Shown piece after piece: positions 12,893 through 24,400 of a stretch of 64,000 nucleotides of DNA; position 1 is the first letter of the stretch; the number at the start of each line of letters is the position of its first letter. Made by a program: the position numbers and the translations under genes. A model generated the notes under the pieces. That model was not told the DNA's origin. It ran no database searches and saw only the letters and a list, made by a program, of their open reading frames with translations. Origin of the DNA: Romanomermis culicivorax (Eukaryota > Nematoda > Enoplea > Mermithida > Mermithidae); NCBI GenBank assembly GCA_963922205.1, contig CAWUHX010000005.1, positions 2,887,623-2,951,622 of the forward strand, read 5' to 3'.

Positions 12893-12999
12893 GCTGTGAC
12901 CCTGTTGGGTGGCTTGCTGCTTTTTACTTCGAAAACCTGACCGGGCTAGTACTGGCTATAGGAGGAAGGCAAATAGGGTACTCTGGTGCTGTCCTGTGG

Positions 13000-13065
13000 T
13001 GCTGCTGTAGAGTAATGGACAAGGCTGTCAGGTCAGGGGTGGCAATCCCTGGTTCTATCCAGTAT
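13000..13065 (+). ncRNA. tRNA-like segment, possible SINE head
   Basis: GGTTCTATCC at 13051-13060 fits the RNA polymerase III B box (GGTTCRANNCC) apart from one position. About 30-40 bp upstream, TAGAGTAATGGACAAGG (about 13008-13024) resembles a tRNA A box. The spacing suits a tRNA-derived internal promoter. No complete cloverleaf with an acceptor stem is evident and no other copy is seen in this window, so it may be a SINE head or chance. Confidence 0.35.
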
Positions 13066-15621
13066 GAAACATGGATAAGGTCATCTGAGACATGACCTGA
13101 TATAGGGACCCAATTGTAAACCAAAATCCCCTTTTTAGCCCTAACCCAAGGGGAACAAGGGCCCTTCTAACTGAGGGAAAACCGACTTAGGAAAGGGTTC
13201 CCCAAAATACACCCTCAACAATAATGATCCCCTGAGACGACTTACCTAGTCCTGCTTCTCAAACTGTGATTCAAGGAAGGGGGATGAGTACCTGGTTTCA
13301 GGTTATTGTTGACTAAAGGGACAAAGGTCCACTTGATTATGTGACTAGTGAAGGCTGGAGATCCAGATGACCATCTTTCGATTTGATGTATGGGTATGGA
13401 GGGGGACCTGGCACAGGGTAGGCAACAGATGTTTATGCAAATTTCGTGATGGAGACAAGGTGAATACCAATATTCAAATTTATTATAAAAAATAGCAAGG
13501 TGGCAGAGGCAAGCTTAATACTAAATTGGATGTGAGCACTTAACCCAGAGAATGAGTGAAAAACTAATGAAACAGGTCCTTTTAAGGACCTTGTGGGCAT
13601 AAAGTATGGTCTGGGCAGAGCTTACGATGCCCAAGCTAACTTCTATGAAGGAAAATGGTGCAGAAGGTGCCTATGGTCACATAGACATTTTCCAGTTCAA
13701 ATACATTTAGCATTGGGAATAAGTTTCTTTCCCATGCTAAACATATGAAAGTCTTTAATGAAAACTTCTTAACTAGTCTTTTTGCATTGCAAAAACGTTG
13801 CTAGTTTTACCTATAAGGGGTGTACATGGTGCTCCAATTATGGCCATGAGCTCATAGAGCTCATTTGGCGGAAGTTATGATTGAGGGGGCACACTGTAGC
13901 CTTCGTGCAAAAAGAAAAACAACAAAAATGACTCACAAAATGCACATAAAACATTATAAACAAAACGAAATGAAATTAAGTAATTGTCAAATAAAAAGTG
14001 GCGAAAAACATAAAATATCAGCATGATTGAAATCACATGATGTTTGGGGAAAATTTGTCAGCACGTGACACATTGATCTCTCAATAGAATATTCATCATG
14101 ATCAATGATATGAAATTTCTCAGGAGAGTGCCATATTTCCATTTTGCAAGCAACACCAGTAATGAAGCTGAAAATATGGATTTTTTGATCTACTTATCTT
14201 CCTTCTTTTCCCCATCTATGGTTTCAGTTCTCATTTTTCTCTTGTTGGCAATTGTATTGTAATTTGAAAGGTTCTGATTCTGAAAAATTTCAGTCATGTA
14301 TTTAATTACCAGTTTCCAAATTTTGATGGCATAAACACATACACATACCGACAAGAAAGGTGCATGCATGTAATCACTAACATCATAGTTGCCTACATGG
14401 ATTATACAATATATTGTTTTATCCGTACATTTTTTTCATATTTTTGGGTTTGACATGTATCATGCTTGTTGTATAATGTAATGAACAAGGGACAATTTAA
14501 CTTTATTTTTAAGTAGGTGACACAAAAAGATGTATCAGAAAGATTTTGTATGACTAAAACTGAGATCAAGAACCACAACAGCCATTTCATGCACTCACAT
14601 AACATTTTCATCACAATCTTCAGCTATCACACACTTCATGATGATATTGTGAATGTATTGTCTCCCTATTGCAGTCTTAATGGATGATCCTTCAAATATT
14701 CAGCAAAATTGATCACCATATTTTGTATGATCTTCAAATTTATTGCATAACATTTATAAAGAAGTGATATGTACAGCTGCTTAATCTTGCTAGCTCATCC
14801 AAAGAATCACTAAGATGTTTGTACAGCTACACTTCTTCCCTAAAATCTGGGCATGTGCATGATGAGTCGAAATATTGCTGATTGTAAAAGCATGCAATGC
14901 AGGGAACATGTGACTAACTTGATGACATGCTACATAGGCACAGCATAACATGAATATTCCTTGAGTCTCACTCAGGGTTCTTTTGCAGCTAATAATGCAG
15001 GGATTCTCTCTTCCAGTCATAAAAAGTTCAATTATCAAATCAATTGAGTTGATCAATAAAGTCCAAGCTTTGAACTCTTCAGCAGAAATGCAAAATGCTC
15101 TTGATAAAAGAGCATCATAAAAACCAAGCTCTTGCACTGAATTTTCTAATACAGTCATTCTCTTTATGATAATACTGCCTGTACGTTTTAAAAAAGACAT
15201 GTTTTTTACAAGGCATTCATTTTTACACCTGTTCTAGAAAAAGACGTGAATTTTTGGAAATAAATGTTTTTTTAAAAGACATGCATTTTTCAAAGTATAA
15301 ATAAAAAGGACTGGATTTTTGGAAAACCATAGGATATCCAAAAAATGAGACACTCTATAATATGTGATGAATACTAGATTTATGGTTCGGGTGAATCTTC
15401 ATTCCTTTACAAGAACATTTTTTTCAGTCATATTCTAAAACATGTTGATAGAAACGCCTGGCAATGTGCCATTCAAAACAATGATTCTTCGCCCAGTCTT
15501 TTTACCATCAGCAGACCTGATATTCGACATTACATTTTGGATACCTTGGAGCATGGCACTGTAACTCGAGTCAATGTAAAAAATTGACAGGCGCCAATTT
15601 TTCCAATTTAATTGAAGCAAA
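13066..15621. other. Stretch without recognisable gene
   Basis: AT-rich sequence. A 136-codon minus-strand frame (14790-15200) and a 61-codon one (15435-15620) are open, but I recognise no family, and neither has a convincing start context or splice signals. No repeats stand out. Confidence 0.35.
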
Positions 15622-15864
15622 ATGACAGAGAATACAACTATTGTCCATCCTGAAATACTTCTGCAACAATTTTACCCTGAACATGATGAACCGCTATTAC
15701 AAGAACTTTGTCTCGAGGACATGGAAACTTGCTTTAAAACTTTATCTAGTGAGTTTGTAAATTGGACTAGCCAAGGCCCCAACCGATTAATGACTATAAA
15801 TGATGTATTCACAAAACTGATGGATATGCAGAATATAAATAAATTGGTTGACGAAGCAGTCTAA
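15622..15864 (+). CDS. Unidentified small acidic reading frame
   Basis: An 80-codon frame with an ATG start. The protein is acidic and Leu/Glu rich with normal-looking composition (for example QELCLEDMETCFKTLSSEF), unlike the low-complexity frames around it. A further stretch downstream (to about 16080) shows protein-like phrases in shifting frames. This suggests a fragment of a larger, decayed coding region, perhaps from a transposable element. I do not recognise the family. Confidence 0.25.
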   Translation: MTENTTIVHPEILLQQFYPEHDEPLLQELCLEDMETCFKTLSSEFVNWTSQGPNRLMTINDVFTKLMDMQNINKLVDEAV

Positions 15865-16765
15865 ATGAAGCTGAAAAGTTGAAACATGGTCTTATTTGTG
15901 CTCCCCAAAGGAAGCATGACACCTAATCTAGAAGTTGTTCATGGTCTGTTATTGATGCCTTCCAATGACAACAATTTTGAATCTGTTACACCAGTGGACA
16001 TTTTGTACATGTTTTGAGATGATCCTAAAGTCGATAATCAACTACATTTTCCGAAAATTGTCTGTGTCACATCCCGTGTCATGGCATTCCTACACTGGGG
16101 GCAAAGCAGCCATTAATGGGTATGACTCATGCCTGTAGAAAACAATGATTTCTCAATATATTTTTTTGAAGGTGTATCAATTGTCCTGACCATTTTGCCT
16201 GAATTCACCTAGGGCGTTAGTGTCTTTTCCATATGACACAAAAATGTGGTTTGCATCTTAATTAGCTTCATCTAGCTCTTGAATTCATTTTATCAGGGCC
16301 TACTTGAAAGAATTGGCCATTGGCATCCCCTTTTGACAAATTCTTGGTTTTTATGCCATGCATTTCTAGTTTAGAAGTTTGAACTAACTCTTTCGAGCTA
16401 AGACTTATTTCAAGTTGAAAATCATCAAATTATCGACTGAATTTTTAATTTTTTTGTTTTTTTTTCAAAAATTTTGAGTCTTATAAGCCCTGTTCAACAA
16501 TGAGTTATTCTGGCAAGAAACAATTGACATTCATGAAAAAGTGAAACAAATAATCAAATAATCAAAAATAAAAAATAAAAGTGAAACAAATAATTTAGTA
16601 TTATTTTACACAGCATTCTTAACCCTCGAGAATTGGCAAATGTGGTTGTGATCACTCTTTGACTGATTTGCATAAAGCACTTTGAAAAATTAAGCCAATC
16701 AGTGTTTGTGACTTCAGTAGCTAGAAATTAATAAAGCATGCTCACAAGGGTCATTAATATTAAGA

Positions 16766-16797
16766 GGTCAGTGCAAAAAGGTGCTAAGTGACATTTT
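16766..16797 (+). repeat. Left terminal inverted repeat
   Basis: Begins GGTCAGTGCAAAAAGG and includes GGTGCTAAGTGACATTTT. It is the exact reverse complement of 19399-19430. One further base pairs on each side if the flanking A/T is counted. Confidence 0.85.
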
Positions 16798-16969
16798 AGT
16801 GTTTTCGAGAAAAACGCAAAAAACATATTTTCCCTTGCCGATTTTTTTCTTGGCATCGCAAAAATCTGTAACTTCGGGATATCATTCATATTTTCCAGAC
16901 CTCATATGAGGAAAATTTTGGCTACTCGAAAATGTATATTTGGGGTGTGACGTCATGAAATTCCCCACT

Positions 16970-19300
16970 TAGCACCTTTTTGCATATGAATTTTTATGGA
17001 ATCCAGAAGAGTAATAGTGTTAAGTGCAACAAAGTATAGTTTATTTTCGGTTAACAACGATAAGCTCAGACAAAAAGCTATGACCCACTTCTGGAAATTT
17101 GTGTTCGACACATTTGAATCGACTTAAAAATACAATGTATTATTCAACTTTTTTGGATAACTACAGTTTTTAAAGAAATTACCGTGAAGCAACTAGATAC
17201 TGCCAAAAACAAACGACCACAAAATTTTTGTTTTGACCACAACATGAATCCGACCAGGCTAAAAGCTAATCTTGCTTTGCTGAAAATAAAAATATAATAA
17301 ATTTCAATGAAAAAATAAAGCACAGCACAGGTTACCTTCAATATCAAAAAACGCCAACAGACCCGACACGACTTCTTCACAGCCCCTACCAGCTTGGTTT
17401 TCCGTCCAATTGAACATGTAACCATTTTCTTCGTTTTTGCTCGCGTAATGAATGCCCAAATTGTAAAACCATAATTGGCGCAAATAAAAAGCTATTGACG
17501 TCGGAATTTTAGGCAACGGGAGGGTCTTTTGAAGGTCGAAAGTAATGAATGCCAAACCGTCTTCGCTTTTTGCGCGCCTTCTATCGTTGGACAACGTTTC
17601 CATGGCGATTTTGTAAGACGCCACGTGTTCATCGTCAACTTCATTGGCACTACACTTCGAGCAAACATCCGTCCTGGAATGCCCGAATCCCAAATTGAAT
17701 TCCGTTACAAAAAAGTTATGGTAAAACGACCACGAAACAGGCTTCACATTTTCTTCTTTACATTTCTCAACGTAAAGTGCGTACATTTTGGGGATAGTCA
17801 AGTAGAATTCAAATATTTACGATTCGGATTTTTGTACCATGAATAGTGGGAGGAATCGGCCGGAAAACTAGCGATATGGTTTTTCAAAAAGGTACGTCGA
17901 CACTCACTAATCCGATTCGGACGGTTCGAGTGGCAACCTGTAATAGTCTTTAGCGGCCCTAAATAGCAAAAGAAAATTTAGCCGAACTTATATACAAATT
18001 CAAAAGACCGTTTTATTATCGTTGTAAAATAATGCAAAAATACCTTTCTTTCCGCTGAGCAAATTGGACTGAATACGACCAACGACTTTCCGACTGATGC
18101 AGTAAAGTTTACAAAAGGCCTCTTTGCAAACGCGTACTTTACTGCCATCCGTGTTTACCGAAAACTGAAACGACATTTTTCTGACGGGTTTCATTTTATT
18201 TTTGACTCTATTTGGCTTCTGGCCACTAATGCCGTGAAACAAAACTAAATCTTTTTCCTCTCATCCAATCGAATGGAAATGTTCAAATATAGCTTTTCTT
18301 TCTTTTCTGTCAAGTTTTTCAGTGCAGGCAAACCTGCACATGACGTTGCATAAGAGACCATCAAGTGTAGGGGCTTTTGCAGCGATTCGCACGCCTTCGA
18401 AGTGTTGAGAAGGATAACTTGTAAATACGAGTAAGGGACCGAAATCATAATATTTTTACCCTTATGATTGACATACGATTCGCCTTTTTGTCCGCACTTT
18501 TTCACCACATTACGACTCCAACCGTCGCCGTTTCTCGACCTTCTGCGACTTGATCGTTGCACCAACGACTCTTCATTTTTCTGTTCTACACCAGTTATAG
18601 GAGTCAGGGGTGTATATGACAAGTTAATCGAATCGGCATCTTCTCGCTCGATAGACTGCGAGCGTACGGCGTCGTCATCTAAAAACGGAACAAATCTAAA
18701 AAATATTCATAATCGACTTATTCACATATGAAGTCATTCCACGCTAGCGAAATGTTTACCTGAATCGTCGTGGTAAGTAGGGTCCTGTTTAGAAGATTCG
18801 CTTGACGTTGATTCAGAATCCGACTGCACTACAATAGAAAAATTAAATTTTATAACATTTAGCCAATACACGTTTGGAACTCAAATTCTCGACTTACGAA
18901 TGAATTTGGTTGTCGCTTTCAGATTTTCAACAATTTGGCTCGTTATCGACGACTGATCACGAGAATTTGTATTATTTCCATATAACGTTTTGGGTAAAGA
19001 TAAAAGAGGAAGGTCTTCATCAGATGATTCCTCCTCCAAAACATTGTTCATTGCTTGGGAAAACGTCAAACGACTCATTATCGATGAAATATATTTATTT
19101 GGTAATATGTGAAATCTTTAAAAACAACAGTCACAGTAATAAGTGAAAAATTAATATTATAACTTGTTAACAAAATGGTGCTAAGTGACAGGAAAAAAAT
19201 ATTTAACATGCAAAAAGGTGCTAAGTGCCTTTTTTTCACTTGGCACCTTTTTGCATATGAAAACGAAAAATTTTATGTACTTAGCACCTTTTTGCACTGA
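16970..19300. promoter_or_regulatory. Subterminal GGTGCTAAGTG motif copies
   Basis: Besides the two termini, the core GGTGCTAAGTG occurs inward on the left at about 16973 (reverse orientation) and on the right at about 19173 and 19210 (forward), about 19240 (reverse, one mismatch) and about 19280 (reverse). Most are preceded by CAAAAA, as in the terminal repeat. The 19210/19240 pair forms a back-to-back palindrome. Clustered subterminal copies of a terminal word are typical of transposase binding sites in several DNA transposon families; that role is inferred here. Confidence 0.7.
17041..19078 (-). pseudogene. Six-exon DDE-type transposase gene, frameshifted and C-terminally short
   Basis: Start ATG at 19078. 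Exons read 19078-18898, 18828-18760, 18678-18044, 17958-17336, 17258-17183 and 17122-17041, each intron with GT..AG ends (donors include GTAAGT) and phases that join in frame. The product has an acidic Ser/Asp-rich N terminus. It then has a segment with GSKVRVCKEAFCKLYCIS, a segment with FPADSSHYSWYKNPNRKYL, a Cys pair (VCSKCSANE), AFITFDLQKTLPLP (likely first catalytic Asp in FDLQ) and WSDSCCGQNKNF (likely second Asp). The last exon ends with FPEVGHSFL and stops soon after, so the third acidic residue seems absent. Single-base frame breaks lie near 18250 (an A-run) and near 17805. The exon order matches a widespread animal family with the FDLQK and SDxCGGQNKN signatures. Decayed copy or, less likely, assembly indels. 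Confidence 0.7.
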
Positions 19301-19398
19301 GTATCTCAATCAAAAATAGAGATATTGCATTGAAAATAACACCATTAGATAGATCATTGAACGCTTGATTCCAACGGTATATATAACTAAATATTGAA

Positions 19399-19430
19399 AA
19401 AATGTCACTTAGCACCTTTTTGCACTGACC
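19399..19430 (-). repeat. Right terminal inverted repeat
   Basis: Reverse complement of the left terminal repeat with no mismatch over 32 bp. It ends CTTTTTGCACTGACC and is followed outside the element by a run of T. Confidence 0.85.
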
Positions 19431-21762
19431 TTTTTTTTTTTTGTCTTTTTCTGTAGATTGGAACAGAAGCAGTTTTTCGTACCTATGAGCAAAAATAACA
19501 TTTTTCACAGCTCAGACAGCTGATGGAAAGTGTAACTGTAGTCAACCGAAACCGACTGAAAAAATGCAGTGGCATCATGCAAAACCTTCGATTTGAAGGA
19601 TTGATCTGCATTTTTATTCTGAGTAAAAATCAAATTTGTATTCTCCAGAATTGAGCACATTTCAGGCATGTTTTTGGATGCTGTACATTATGTTTTAGCA
19701 AATTAAATGAGATGAAGCTATATGCCTTATAATTCTTGTTCTGACAGGCAATTTGCTATCTCAGTCACAAGTATTTTTTTTTCCTGCCCACCTTTCCCCC
19801 ATTGGAGGTCCTTATTAGCATTTCCAAATGTTCTGATATTTTGAAGCCATTAATTCATTAAAATCGAAGGAAAATATTGGAATTTTGTTTCTTGAAACAC
19901 TGGTTTACTGGGTTTTCTTCAAATAGGAATATTTTTAGGAAAAAATATTTGAAGATCAGAGAAAGAATTTTGGGCATTGATCTCATTACTGAAAAGCATT
20001 TTGGGAGTTTGAAACCAAGAAGATAAATTTTGGTGAAAATTTTCTGGTAGACTGTATTCTATCGAGTGTGGATGTTAGCCTTCTCTTTCCCTGTATTAAT
20101 CTACGCTCAACAGTTCGACCAATTGGATCTCCTAATCTCTCCCTATTTGTGATTTTGCTGAAAAATATGATTTTCCATCAATCTCATCGATTTTTCTCTC
20201 ACTTGCTTGGATGATCTCAAACGTTTTCAATGGGAACTTTTGCATATATAATGACACGCAAATGTGGGTCCCCCTAATGCATAAACGCCTGGAAAGAAGT
20301 TGCTTTTGTATCGTTTTAGGGGAAAATTTTCGGAATTTTCAAGTTTTTGTTCCATGTTCAGCTGGAATTTTTTGTACCCTGCAAATTCAGGAAATTTTGT
20401 ACAGGTGGTGGCACCTCTTATATGTATGTTTGACGCTTCTATTCAGCAATGTTTATTGCACAGGTTCATCTTCCAGCATTTTTTTCATCTATCCTTAACT
20501 TTTCCCCATCTTAAATCCTTGCTACCTATGATGCCAGGACCTACTACTGTTGTAGCATTCCTTATGTCATATGACTATCATTTGCTAAAAGACGGTCTTT
20601 GTTAGATAGAATCTTTTGAATTTTTGAATTTTTAAAATGATGGAGAGAAGATTATCCAGAGGAACATAATGATGGATAAAAATTTGTGAAATTGGATGTC
20701 TTTTGGTTTCCTTCAAGTACATAGAAAAAGATTAGCTATCATGAACTAAACTTATTTGATGCACTAATCACAATGAACATAACCAAAAACTAAAACTTGC
20801 GCATCGAAATTTTTTGAGGTTTCTGGGGCTTCAAAAACCAAAGTCAGACTTGCCTAGCCCCACCCCACACCAATGAGTTTTTTCAAACAGCCTGAACCCC
20901 ACTGGAAGCATGTATTTTTGGTTGGGCTTTGGAGCCAGGCCAGGCTTTGGGCTCAAATTTTGGATATAGACAGATGTTAATTGACCATTACTTTACAGTA
21001 AATGACAATTTTATTTTTCTGGGCACCACAGATCTAGCAGTTCTTTATTTTGGGACTGGATGTATTAGGCACACTTTTAATTTTTCTATTGGTTGGTCTG
21101 TATCGCATGCAAAGATAGCTGATTGTCTGATTGGTTGGTAATTGCAGACTTTCCATGAAAATCTAAGAATATTGAGCTGATTCTATTAGCAAAGGATAAC
21201 TCCTGTATTTTAATACCACACCTTATAATAATCAGCTTAATGATCAAGTCACTATTTTCTGGATGAGTCATCAACCCTTCATTAAGGTAGTAATCTTTGG
21301 TCAAACTGCAATGGATTTATTAGATTCAAGAACAAGAAGGGAGTAGTGAAGCCCACACAGGGATGGCATTGTTGTTGCAGTGGAGGTGTAGCAACATTAG
21401 TAATTTTTACTATGAGGAAATGCATAAATTTTTTTGGGATAGAATTACTCAAGTATGTCTACTAAGTATTGTTCTAAAGTGAATCAAATCACTTGGGTGT
21501 CTCGAGAGCCTATCTATTGACTCAATATCGAATATCAAGTATAGTATTGAGTGACTAAGTTGACCCACCAGGTGTCCAACCCTTTATGTTGCAAGAAGTC
21601 CCTCATCTAACTTTTAATAAATGAAAACTTCATTGGACACTTGCAATCTGATTTTTAGTGATCCTTTAATGAGAAACTCCTAGCTTCCTCAATCATTTAA
21701 CCCATCAACCATTTTAGACATTTGGGTTCAAAAATAATCTGACATTCTGAATTTAAGTTAAT
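19431..21762. other. Stretch without recognisable gene
   Basis: AT-rich. Two overlapping plus-strand frames (20211-20498 and 20300-20605) are open and Cys/Phe rich, but neither matches a family I know, and they contradict each other. Nothing else is supportable. Confidence 0.35.
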
Positions 21763-22470
21763 GTGTCGAGAACTTTGAATTCTACAGAAAGAAATTATCC
21801 AGTTCCAGATTTAAAAACTCTACCTGTGGTGGGAGTTGTTGAAGACTTTCAATGCTACCTTCATCAACCAGGATTAGTCCTTGAAACAGATATTACTGCT
21901 GTAAAATTTGTATTAAGTGGATGGTGTTATGCCTTAGCAGGGAGTAACCTAATAATTGAACCCAGAAAACGAATTAAATATGGTGATGCTAATGCTTGTC
22001 TCAAATTCCTGTAGAAGATTGTAGACTGGCCTTTTATATGAAAGATGATGATAGCTATAGACCGCAGATTATCAATGAGCAAATCAGTCTTGTAATTCAA
22101 GAAAAGTTAGACATGGATGTTCTTTAAAAGAGAGATGAAAAGCTTAAAATTATATTTAAACAAATCTAAAAACCAAATTTACCTAAATCTGCTGCAAGCC
22201 AGTGTAAAATTTTCAATGGTCTATTATTAGTTGTACAAAAGGTAATAGATAAAATAATTATTCGGGAACCTACGTGAGTTAATGATAAAAACTCATCAAG
22301 AATTAGCTGGACATTTGGTGCAAAGAAACAATACAATTTATTTCAAAATGTTATTACTGGGATACCTTGCACGAAGATGTCAACAATATTGCAAATTTTC
22401 TGAAATGTCATGAAAACAAGCCAATCTGTCATAAAATATACACTTCTAGGAAGCCAAAACATCAATACTA
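21763..22470 (+). pseudogene. Ty3/Gypsy RNase H-integrase fragment
   Basis: The first 83 codons begin SRTLNSTERNYPVPDLKTL and continue VVGVVEDFQCYLHQPG. This matches the RNase H region of Gypsy pol, where the conserved form is 'SRtLn.aErNYsvteLE.LAvVwavekFr.YL'. About 270 bp later, in broken frames, come THQELAGHL and a Cys-rich stretch with the spacing of the integrase HHCC zinc-binding domain. RT upstream and the integrase core downstream are missing. Old fragment with stops and shifts, unrelated in frame or age to the intact element at 47-61 kb. Confidence 0.65.
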
Positions 22471-22823
22471 TACAATCAAGTGTAATAATTTCCTATAACA
22501 GGCATGACAAGGTGTTGAGATATATACCCATAAATAGAATACTCCATGTCGTTGTTTACTGCACCTAATCCTCAGAGTGCCAAGTGTGATGAGTGGACTC
22601 CCGGAAGAAGCATTCAATACATGCATGCACAATCTATAAACCCATAAGATTGAAGTGCTGTGTCTATCTGTGCCAGCTGTCAGAAAAATCAAAGCTACAA
22701 TCTGATTCTTGAGACTGGCAGTTGGAGGCATTAACAGCTTGTCTAAGACAGCTTAATTTTTGTCCAGTGGTTGATAGCAGATGTGAACTTCATAAAAAAT
22801 GACGCCCTGAAGTGTTGTTTATA

Positions 22824-23262
22824 CACTACCAGGAGAAACTAACCATCCATGCGGGTCATGTCCAGGACGCGTCCAGAACGCGTCCGGGATGCACCCAGGA
22901 CGCGAAAAGCACACTATACCGACAATAAAATTGACAGGCCATGTGCTTGTGTCACACAAAGCCAAACAATTTTTCTGAGGCTTCCTTCTAACCTCCCTAT
23001 AGAAAGCACACATTATTTACCAGATATAAACGAAAGGTCAACTGTTGTCATACTGTAGGTCAAAACAAAGTGCATATCCACTACACATTATGAAAGAACT
23101 ATGATTGGCAGTTATTGCATGAATGTCAATTATTAAGAAAGATGAAAGTATTCTCTGTGCTGCTGAAAAAGACACATTCTGGACGCGACCTGGATGCCAC
23201 CTGGATGCATCCAGGATGCGTCCTGGACGCAAATTTTTGAGGGTTAGTTTCGCCTGGTAGTG
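22824..23262. mobile_element. 439-bp MITE, TA-flanked, with subterminal GACGCGTCC arrays
   Basis: Both ends carry CACTACCAGG(A/C)GAAACTAACC as inverted repeats with one mismatch, and each is flanked by TA (22822-22823 and 23263-23264). TA target duplication and CACTACC ends fit the Tc1/mariner superfamily. Just inside each end is a short array of about 10-bp units related to GACGCGTCCAG (22860-22903 on the left, 23172-23230 on the right), inverted relative to each other. The centre has no transposase, so the element must be mobilised in trans. It stands out as a CpG-rich island in CpG-poor DNA. Confidence 0.8.
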
Positions 23263-23318
23263 TACAGGCATATGGTTAATTGCTTCTAAAAGTCATCTGA
23301 ACCATCATTGCTTAGTGT

Positions 23319-23940
23319 TTGAATGATGTCTTTTGCAACACAATGTGCATTCATTGGTGGAAGAATATCGAAAATTATAAGTTCTTTGAAGATGCAATCA
23401 ATAATGTTCCCTTGTTCTACGGAAGAAAGGGTCATCTTGTGGAAACAGCTGCAGAATTGAATGAAATACAGTATGAATATTCACAGGTTGATCAACTACA
23501 ATGTATATTGTTCGAGGTTCTTGCTGTAAACAAGTCAAATCCTTTTACAAAGTCTTGTTTAATGATTTTGAAATAATCATGGAGTCCTTCAACAATCTGA
23601 TCAATCATTCGACCATGCAGGAAGCTAAAGGAGTTTTGGATATGATAGCTGATTGCCACTTCTATGCTTCGCTTCATTTTTTGATTGATGTGCTAGATCT
23701 AATGCGCTTAGTCCCAACAAGGCTTCAAAGATCACTTGGAATGCTGACTGTCAACCAGCTGCAGTCATTTCAATCAACGAGCTGCAGTCAAAGTGGGAAT
23801 GTACATTAATACTGGATGTAGAACTGATCCAAACAAAATAGGAGAACCTATGAACCAAGTTTATTTGTTGAAGTTGATGGAACTTTGCTGAACAAGCACC
23901 CTAAAGGTTGTCACTGCTATGGGTTGATTTTCTGCATAGC
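23319..23940 (+). pseudogene. hAT-like (ZNF862/KIAA1586-type) fragment
   Basis: Two plus-strand frames (23319-23576 and 23501-23809) carry the pieces. One has NNVPLFYGRKGHLVETAAELNEI. The other has FYASLHFLIDVLDLMRL followed by a TRLQR segment, resembling the 'FlatLhfl.DiLp.ls.LS..fQ' region of hAT-derived zinc-finger proteins. The frames overlap and are interrupted, so this is a fragment. The region after it (to about 24.25 kb) has possible continuation in shifting frames. Family assignment is by pattern only. Confidence 0.45.
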
Positions 23941-24400
23941 CTTACTGAAAAGGTTTAAAAATATTTCAATTTGGAAGACCTGGCAAACCTCAACAAATTT
24001 TCTCCACCAACACTCATAGACAATGAAAAACACTTGATTGTATATACCTGTAAACAGCTTTTTTGGTCATGATATGAATCGAATCTTGTTCTCATTTCAT
24101 TCAAAATCGAATCAAAAAACTTTCTTAGAAACATACTCAGGTTCATCAATTCATCAATCAGAGAAACTTTATGCAATCCAAACCACTTGATATTCCAACA
24201 ATGACTCAATGAAGTCTTGGATACTTTCCTCTTCCAAGACAACAATCTTTTTTGCTGAAAGATGTATGCACATTCAGTGAATTTTAGATTCCTGGAAACG
24301 GCTAAACTGTGGAGTCCTCACGCCAGCTGAAACATCGAGGAAGTACATAAAATTTGAAGTGCATTGCATTTAACAAATGAAAAAATATCGCGCATTGACG

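Larger units (their letters stand above)
16766..19430 (-). mobile_element. TIR DNA transposon, 2665 bp, with spliced truncated transposase
   Basis: The element is bounded by inverted repeats that match over 32 bp with no mismatch (16766-16797 and 19399-19430). Inside lies a minus-strand multi-exon transposase-like gene. The 11-bp core of the terminal repeat recurs several times near both ends. The interior contains many CpG dinucleotides while flanking DNA contains few, so the insertion is fairly young. No clear target-site duplication is visible: the left flank ends ATTAAGA and the right flank is a run of T. The gene has two apparent single-base frameshifts and seems to lack its C-terminal part, so this copy is probably non-autonomous, although its ends look mobile. 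The transposase family resembles widespread uncharacterised animal proteins that I believe are annotated DUF7869. Confidence 0.8.

Noticed and set aside
18245..18622. Separate small gene in the 17-19 kb transposon
   Set aside because: Splice sites and phases show it is exon 3 of the transposase gene, not an independent gene.
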